Shown here piece by piece: positions 61,601 through 64,000 of a DNA stretch of 64,000 bases (its first letter is position 1; each line of letters starts with the position of its first letter). Below the pieces are notes generated by a model. That model searched no databases. It was not told the origin of the DNA and saw only the letters and a program-made list of their open reading frames with translations. Location of the stretch: the NCBI GenBank assembly GCA_019722365.1, contig JADFUC010001453.1:2170001-2234000 (forward strand), read 5' to 3'. The DNA comes from Lithospermum erythrorhizon. Its lineage: Eukaryota; Streptophyta; Magnoliopsida; Boraginales; Boraginaceae. A program made the position numbers and the translations under genes.

Positions 61601-64000
61601 CTTAGTTAGTAATCTTTTAGTTTGTTTTCTCATTTTGGTCTAAGAATACATTTAATGTAAGAAGCACCTTTTTCACAGCAAGGTATCTACTGGTTTGATT
61701 TCTATCACCATCCACACGCTCATAGTGGTCAAGGTCACCTTTTCTTTCTCGCTCTGATCTCTCTGACTCTGAAGAACGCGAAAAACAGTATCACTTAGAA
61801 AGTTCTTACGGTTGAACGAGGATGTATACCTAGAAAACTGGACAACTGATGTCTTAACAAAAGTGAGATAAAAACCCGTAATAGGAGATGAATAAGAGAG
61901 GTCTAGATAACAGAAATGGTTAATCTATTTAGAGTTAAAATAAGCAACAGCTATATAACATAATAAAACATCAGGCAATAGTTTGTCGTCTAGTTGATCA
62001 ATTTTGTAAATTATTTCAGCTTCTACCTCTGTGTGTGTGTTTTCTTCTTATTATTATTATTTGACAAGAAAAAATCGAACTCTTGTTACAGTAGCAGGAG
62101 GAATTATTAACTACAAGAGTTGGTGCAGAAATAAAACAGCATACCTGGACACATATCTGGACATGATCCAACTATAGCACCAGGTGATTCAAGATTTTCA
62201 TAATCAGATGAGATATTACTATTAGAGACCCCACCAACATCAATTGCAGTTTCTGTAGTGAATGCTTGCTGCTGCCTTTTTGATGCACCCTTCTCATTGT
62301 GGGTGTCATGATCATCTTCTGATTGTATACTTAGCTCTTCTCTAAAACGGGCAAAACGCTTTGCTTTAGCTAGGGATTCTCTGCACATCAATGACAGAAT
62401 TGAGATAAATAAAGTACTTCAAATCAACATTCTCCACATAAAAATGTATCCGATGAATTCCGACCTTGTCATATCATCCTGGATAGAAGAAACTGATGTA
62501 AAATGAGGCAACTTAGTTCTTTTGACTACTGGAAAATTTAATCTCAGTATCACCATTTACCCTGAATCCAAAAGGTGATAAGGAAGAACTTACTAAGACG
62601 AAAAATTTGATACTTATTAGCAATTGATTCCTAATTTTTGAAAGAAAAAGAGCATAAACATACAACATCCACAATGCCTCTAAAGAGGCTTCCACCTAAC
62701 GATGCCGGGGATTGTACACGAGACTTACCTGGCGATACTTGAAGGTTGTTTCCGGATTGACCCAAGCTTAAGTGTAACAACTATCCACTACTTCACAACA
62801 AATAAGAGAAGTGTAGGTAGTGTAATGAGCCATTTTGAATTATTTCATTATTATCCAAGAGGCAGAGAATATAAAGTCTTTGCTCCCGTATGACAAAGAA
62901 AACGATAATCCACTACAATTACCACTCAGAAAAAGCATTTTGAGCAGCATAATTTTAAGAAATCACAGGTACCCAAATACCGCCCAGTGTGGTAAAAGAG
63001 GCAGTACTATTTAGGTCCATACCGTCTAAAACCCGCAGGGGGATAAGTAGATTTGACTGGAGAATTTTCAGCAGAAGGTGAAAAAGTTGGAGATCTTGTC
63101 CGTTTGAGGACTTGAACATCGTCATATGTGATGGGAGATCTCCTTTCAGAATCATAAGGACCCACACTTGTAGAGTTCGAAGGCACGGGCGGTTCCGACT
63201 GCAACTTGTTGAAATTGCTGAATGGCTGTGGTGGACTTCCCACCAATTGGGGAAAAGAAGCAGGTCTACATGAAATTTGCGGAAAGAAAAGCATTAATGG
63301 GAATGCCCAAGAAATAACTTAATAAGTATCATCAACTAGGAAAGTACTGGGAAAATTAAATTCTGTGTATTTTATCAGGGACTATAACAATAATAAAAAC
63401 TCAGTATATTCTATTACAAAACTACTCGGAGTAAATATTGGCAAGACACTTAGATAGCCAATAACCAGATGAAAAGTGCCAATAACCATAAAGGCCTAAT
63501 TGATGTACAGTCACCTTTTAGAATGTCCAGAAGAAAGATCTTTGCCATCTGCTGAAAGAATTTTAGGAAATAAAGAAGGTGGTGATCTTGCTTGTTGATT
63601 GCGTCTCTGACCATTGTATTGGAGGTCTGCATAACTAAGAGACATGAAGATTTATAATAATGCAACAAAAAAGACAACGAGGGTGCAGAAAACTTTGTAT
63701 CATTTGTTGGCTTCAACTCTTGAACAATAAAGTTTACATTTTATTTCTTACAAACAAGAGACAGATATAAGCAACATCCAACATCTAAGTAAGGGAATGA
63801 CAAGCAAATAAAATGAGAAAATTACTTTTCCCCACTACTTTGAAAGTTCCTCGGGAGATTTTCACTAGAAGACAGTGAAGTAGGTGATCTCATCCATTTG
63901 ACATCCTGAACTTGGGCAATGCTGGTTGCATGTACAGATCCAGGATTTCCAGAAACGAACGGTGAAACCACTGGTGACCCTTGATGTGATTTAGCACTAT
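55674..64000 (-). CDS. SAC3 family protein B, 5' end beyond the window
   Basis: Predicted exons on the minus strand: 64000(partial)-63826, 63634-63515, 63265-63023, ~62766-62650, 62542-62465, 62380-62145, 61768-61668, 61560-61345, 60853-60626, 60550-60459, 60380-60287, 59944-59852, 59766-58751, 58681-58567 and 57452-55674. AKAKRFARFREEL and the diagnostic GSCPDMCP/ESERSERERKGDLDHYER begin the SAC3/GANP region. It continues through PMPILKKTMDYLL, LRMQHIFNEGAISMLEQM, RLHIVAMHELC, FRGYYALLKLDKHPGY and RASYLQACLMHAHFAK to VSRWLGME. The C-terminal third is long and mostly disordered with an MSKRHEI-led segment in the last exon, as in SAC3B. SAC3 is the scaffold of TREX-2, binding THP1, DSS1, SUS1 and centrin at the nuclear pore for mRNA export; in Arabidopsis SAC3B is also linked to transgene silencing. 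Junctions at 62.46-62.77 kb do not join in phase in my model and need transcript evidence. Confidence 0.88.
57757..57875. repeat. Imperfect ~75-bp direct repeat in a SAC3B intron
   Basis: CTACTGTTTCGGTGTTCGGTCTAAAT and CTACAGTTTCAGTGTTCAGTCTAAAT, each followed by AAGGTATGG(T/G)TTTCAAGAGTCTCA. Confidence 0.65.
60890..61207. mobile_element. Stowaway-like MITE(s) in a SAC3B intron
   Basis: The left end TACTCCATCTATTTTTTTAC and the right end, in reverse TACTCCCTCTCTGTTTTTTA, carry the TACTCC(C/A)TC tips of Stowaway elements. A further internal end (reverse TATCCATCTCTCCTTACTTT near 61075) suggests a nested or composite copy. Confidence 0.5.

Noticed and set aside
62696..62728. 33-base GTAAGT..TTAG intron in SAC3B
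   Set aside because: Far shorter than plant introns, and the segment is open and in frame, so it is more likely exon sequence.
1..64000. tRNA, rRNA, microRNA hairpins or CRISPR-like arrays
   Set aside because: I saw no A/B-box tRNA pattern, rRNA motif, known miRNA sequence or spaced short repeats of that kind. A covariance-model scan would be needed to exclude diverged ncRNAs.

Overview
This is a window of plant nuclear DNA from a dicot. It is AT-rich, with spliced genes using GT..AG introns, a CC-NB-LRR disease-resistance gene, FBA-type F-box genes, a CLE peptide precursor and abundant plant transposons (Stowaway-like MITEs, a MULE, copia-type LTRs, a Tat-lineage gypsy element, Helitrons). 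I cannot assign a family. The recurrent ATACTCCGTA-like MITE ends are typical of several dicot lineages. Exons were joined by eye from GT..AG sites, reading phase and family resemblance, so boundaries are predictions.

Layout. 1-2.5 kb: a decayed F-box gene on the minus strand. 5.75-6.11 kb: a small plus-strand gene for a CLE precursor whose C-terminal dodecapeptide is close to TDIF (CLE41/CLE44). 6.6-6.9 kb: a Stowaway-like MITE. 8.3-9.3 kb: a copia-type LTR with an adjoining polypurine tract. 12.6-15.3 kb: an intact 8-exon gene for a secreted malectin-like/LRR protein. 16.3-18.4 kb: a nicotinamidase/isochorismatase-family pseudogene lacking its first exon. 21.8-22.4 kb: a small MULE with a 10-bp target duplication. 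22.6-25.4 kb: mitochondrial peroxiredoxin IIF. 25.3-30.3 kb: an unusual stand-alone protein kinase with features of both WEE1 and eIF2-alpha kinases. 30.6-32.6 kb: LTR debris and C-rich low-complexity DNA. 33.0-34.3 kb: a second F-box gene, interrupted by a one-base frameshift. 36.2-43.7 kb: a degenerate gypsy retrotransposon holding a copia-like solo LTR and a ~97-bp tandem array. 44.2-50.9 kb: two Helitron-like elements abutting head to tail. 51.2-53.8 kb: an intact single-exon CNL resistance gene. 55.7-64.0 kb: SAC3B of the TREX-2 mRNA-export complex, running off the right edge.

The intact genes are mostly unrelated in function. The malectin/LRR, PRXIIF and SAC3B genes lie in the same order and orientation as I recall for Arabidopsis At3g05990, At3g06050 and At3g06290, so this is probably an ancestral block expanded here by transposons, F-box genes and an NLR. 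I did not find a convincing new multi-gene system. The items most worth a second look are the TDIF-variant CLE gene, the WEE1/PEK-like kinase that overlaps PRXIIF, the nicotinamidase relic, and the tandemly duplicated splice acceptor in the malectin/LRR gene.
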